This document shows positions 5,432 to 6,200 of a stretch of 6,200 nt of DNA, in pieces; within the stretch, counting starts at the first letter, position 1; every line of letters begins with the position of its first letter. This DNA is from Lachnospiraceae bacterium. Its GTDB lineage: Bacteria; Bacillota; Clostridia; Lachnospirales; Lachnospiraceae. The stretch is from the NCBI GenBank assembly GCA_024403585.1, contig JAKSRN010000112.1:1-6200 (forward strand). Reading direction: 5' to 3'. Made by a program: the position numbers and the translations under genes. The notes under the pieces were generated by a model that was not told the DNA's origin, did no database searches, and saw only the letters and a list, made by a program, of their open reading frames with translations.

Positions 5432-6200
5432 TGCCGCTGGAGCTTTATATCCATATCCCCTTCTGTGTCAGAAAATGTGCTTATTGTGATTTTCTGAGTT
5501 ATGCAGCAGGGAGGGATCTGCAGAGGGACTATGCGGAGGCTCTTTTGCAGGAAATCCGAAGCCGGGGCCGGCAGTTAAAGGGTTCCGGCAAAAGCATCGT
5601 CAGCATATTCTTTGGAGGCGGAACTCCGTCCATTCTTCCTGCTGAATGGATCTGTGAGATCCTGGATGCAGTCAGGATGGAGTTTTCTCTGGAGGAGGAT
5701 GCTGAAATCTCTCTGGAAGCAAATCCGGGTACAGTTAATGCTGAAAAACTCTGCAAGTATCGCAGGGCAGGTATTAACCGCCTGAGTTTTGGCTGTCAGA
5801 GTACTCTGGATGAGGAACTTAAGATGCTGGGAAGGATTCACAGCTTTAGTGAATTTCTGGAGAGTTATTCGCTGGCGAGAGAAGCCGGGTTTTTCAATAT
5901 AAATGTTGACCTCATGTCCGGACTTCCGGGCCAGAGTGCCGCTTCCTGGGAGAAGTCTCTTCGCACGATTGCAGAACTGAAACCGGAGCATATCTCTGCC
6001 TACAGTCTGATCCTGGAAGAGGGAACTCCTATGTATGAGATGCAGGATCAGTATGCTTTTCCTGATGAAGAGGAAGAACGGCTCATGTATGAGCGGACCC
6101 ATGAAGTACTGGCGGAGTATGGCTTTAGCCAGTATGAAATCTCTAATTACAGTCTTCCGGGAAAAGAATGCAGACATAATCTGGGTTACTGGACCGGGAT
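5431..6200 (+). CDS. hemW: HemW, radical SAM heme chaperone (3'-truncated by window edge)
   Basis: The frame stays open from the ATG at 5431 to the window end, showing 256 residues of a family usually near 380. It begins MPLELYIHIPFC, then the radical SAM cluster motif C12-x3-C16-x2-C19 followed by DF. Next come FFGGGTPS (60-67; SAM binding), LEANPGT (95-101), LSFGCQS (118-124), LGRIHS, and NVDLMSGLPGQ. The HNxxYW signature of HemW (H249-N-L-G-Y-W254) is present; in this subfamily it is linked to heme binding. HemW proteins deliver heme to respiratory proteins and are not oxygen-independent coproporphyrinogen oxidase, though often annotated so. The ATG shares its A with the lepA TGA and has no good ribosome binding site, so it depends on coupling to lepA translation. 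Small oddity: C122 lies where many homologues have Val (GVQS). By Clostridia gene order, hrcA is expected next. Confidence 0.95.
   Translation, partial: MPLELYIHIPFCVRKCAYCDFLSYAAGRDLQRDYAEALLQEIRSRGRQLKGSGKSIVSIFFGGGTPSILPAEWICEILDAVRMEFSLEEDAEISLEANPGTVNAEKLCKYRRAGINRLSFGCQSTLDEELKMLGRIHSFSEFLESYSLAREAGFFNINVDLMSGLPGQSAASWEKSLRTIAELKPEHISAYSLILEEGTPMYEMQDQYAFPDEEEERLMYERTHEVLAEYGFSQYEISNYSLPGKECRHNLGYWTG

Noticed and set aside
5575..6177. Minus-strand open frame of 200 codons
   Set aside because: Antisense to hemW, whose radical SAM and HNxxYW motifs establish the plus strand as coding.
5431..6200. Oxygen-independent coproporphyrinogen III oxidase (HemN)
   Set aside because: The N-terminus begins almost directly at the cluster motif, that motif is C-x3-C-x2-C-D-F without HemN's fourth Cys, and the HNxxYW heme-binding signature marks HemW.

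Overview
The window looks like chromosomal DNA of a gut-type Clostridia, most likely Lachnospiraceae (Blautia/Ruminococcus/Dorea-like). This is inferred from moderate GC with AT-rich intergenic regions, strong AGGAGG-type ribosome binding sites, low-GC Gram-positive promoter shapes, and the lepA-hemW gene pair, which in Clostridia usually leads into the hrcA-grpE-dnaK-dnaJ heat-shock operon. No mobile element, tRNA, rRNA or CRISPR array was seen.

Layout. Bases 1-1356 (+) are the 3' part of a PucR/CdaR-type transcriptional regulator whose start lies before the window. It converges on a TetR-type regulator (1449-2108, -), and the two share a perfect 17-bp hairpin between their stops that can terminate in both directions. 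A 233-bp intergenic region (2109-2341) separates the TetR gene from a divergently transcribed gene of the uroporphyrinogen-decarboxylase-like (URO-D) methyltransferase superfamily (2342-3352, +). This region has a near-consensus promoter for the methyltransferase gene surrounded by GTCA/TGAC half-sites in inverted pairs, and further upstream a 26-bp-spaced AT-rich direct repeat and a 22-bp perfect palindrome. A strong GC-rich terminator (3400-3429) closes that unit. A new promoter (-35 at 3497, -10 at 3520) then drives lepA (3617-5431, TTG start), whose stop overlaps the start of hemW (5431 to beyond the window end).

How it works together. The TetR protein probably controls itself and the divergent URO-D-like gene. 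That protein is most likely a corrinoid-dependent or related methyltransferase, not the heme-pathway decarboxylase, but no corrinoid protein or partner methyltransferase is in the window, so its substrate is unknown. lepA and hemW form a separate, translationally coupled housekeeping unit. The least explained parts of the window are the operator-dense divergent promoter region and the unusual metal-site motif of the URO-D-like protein.
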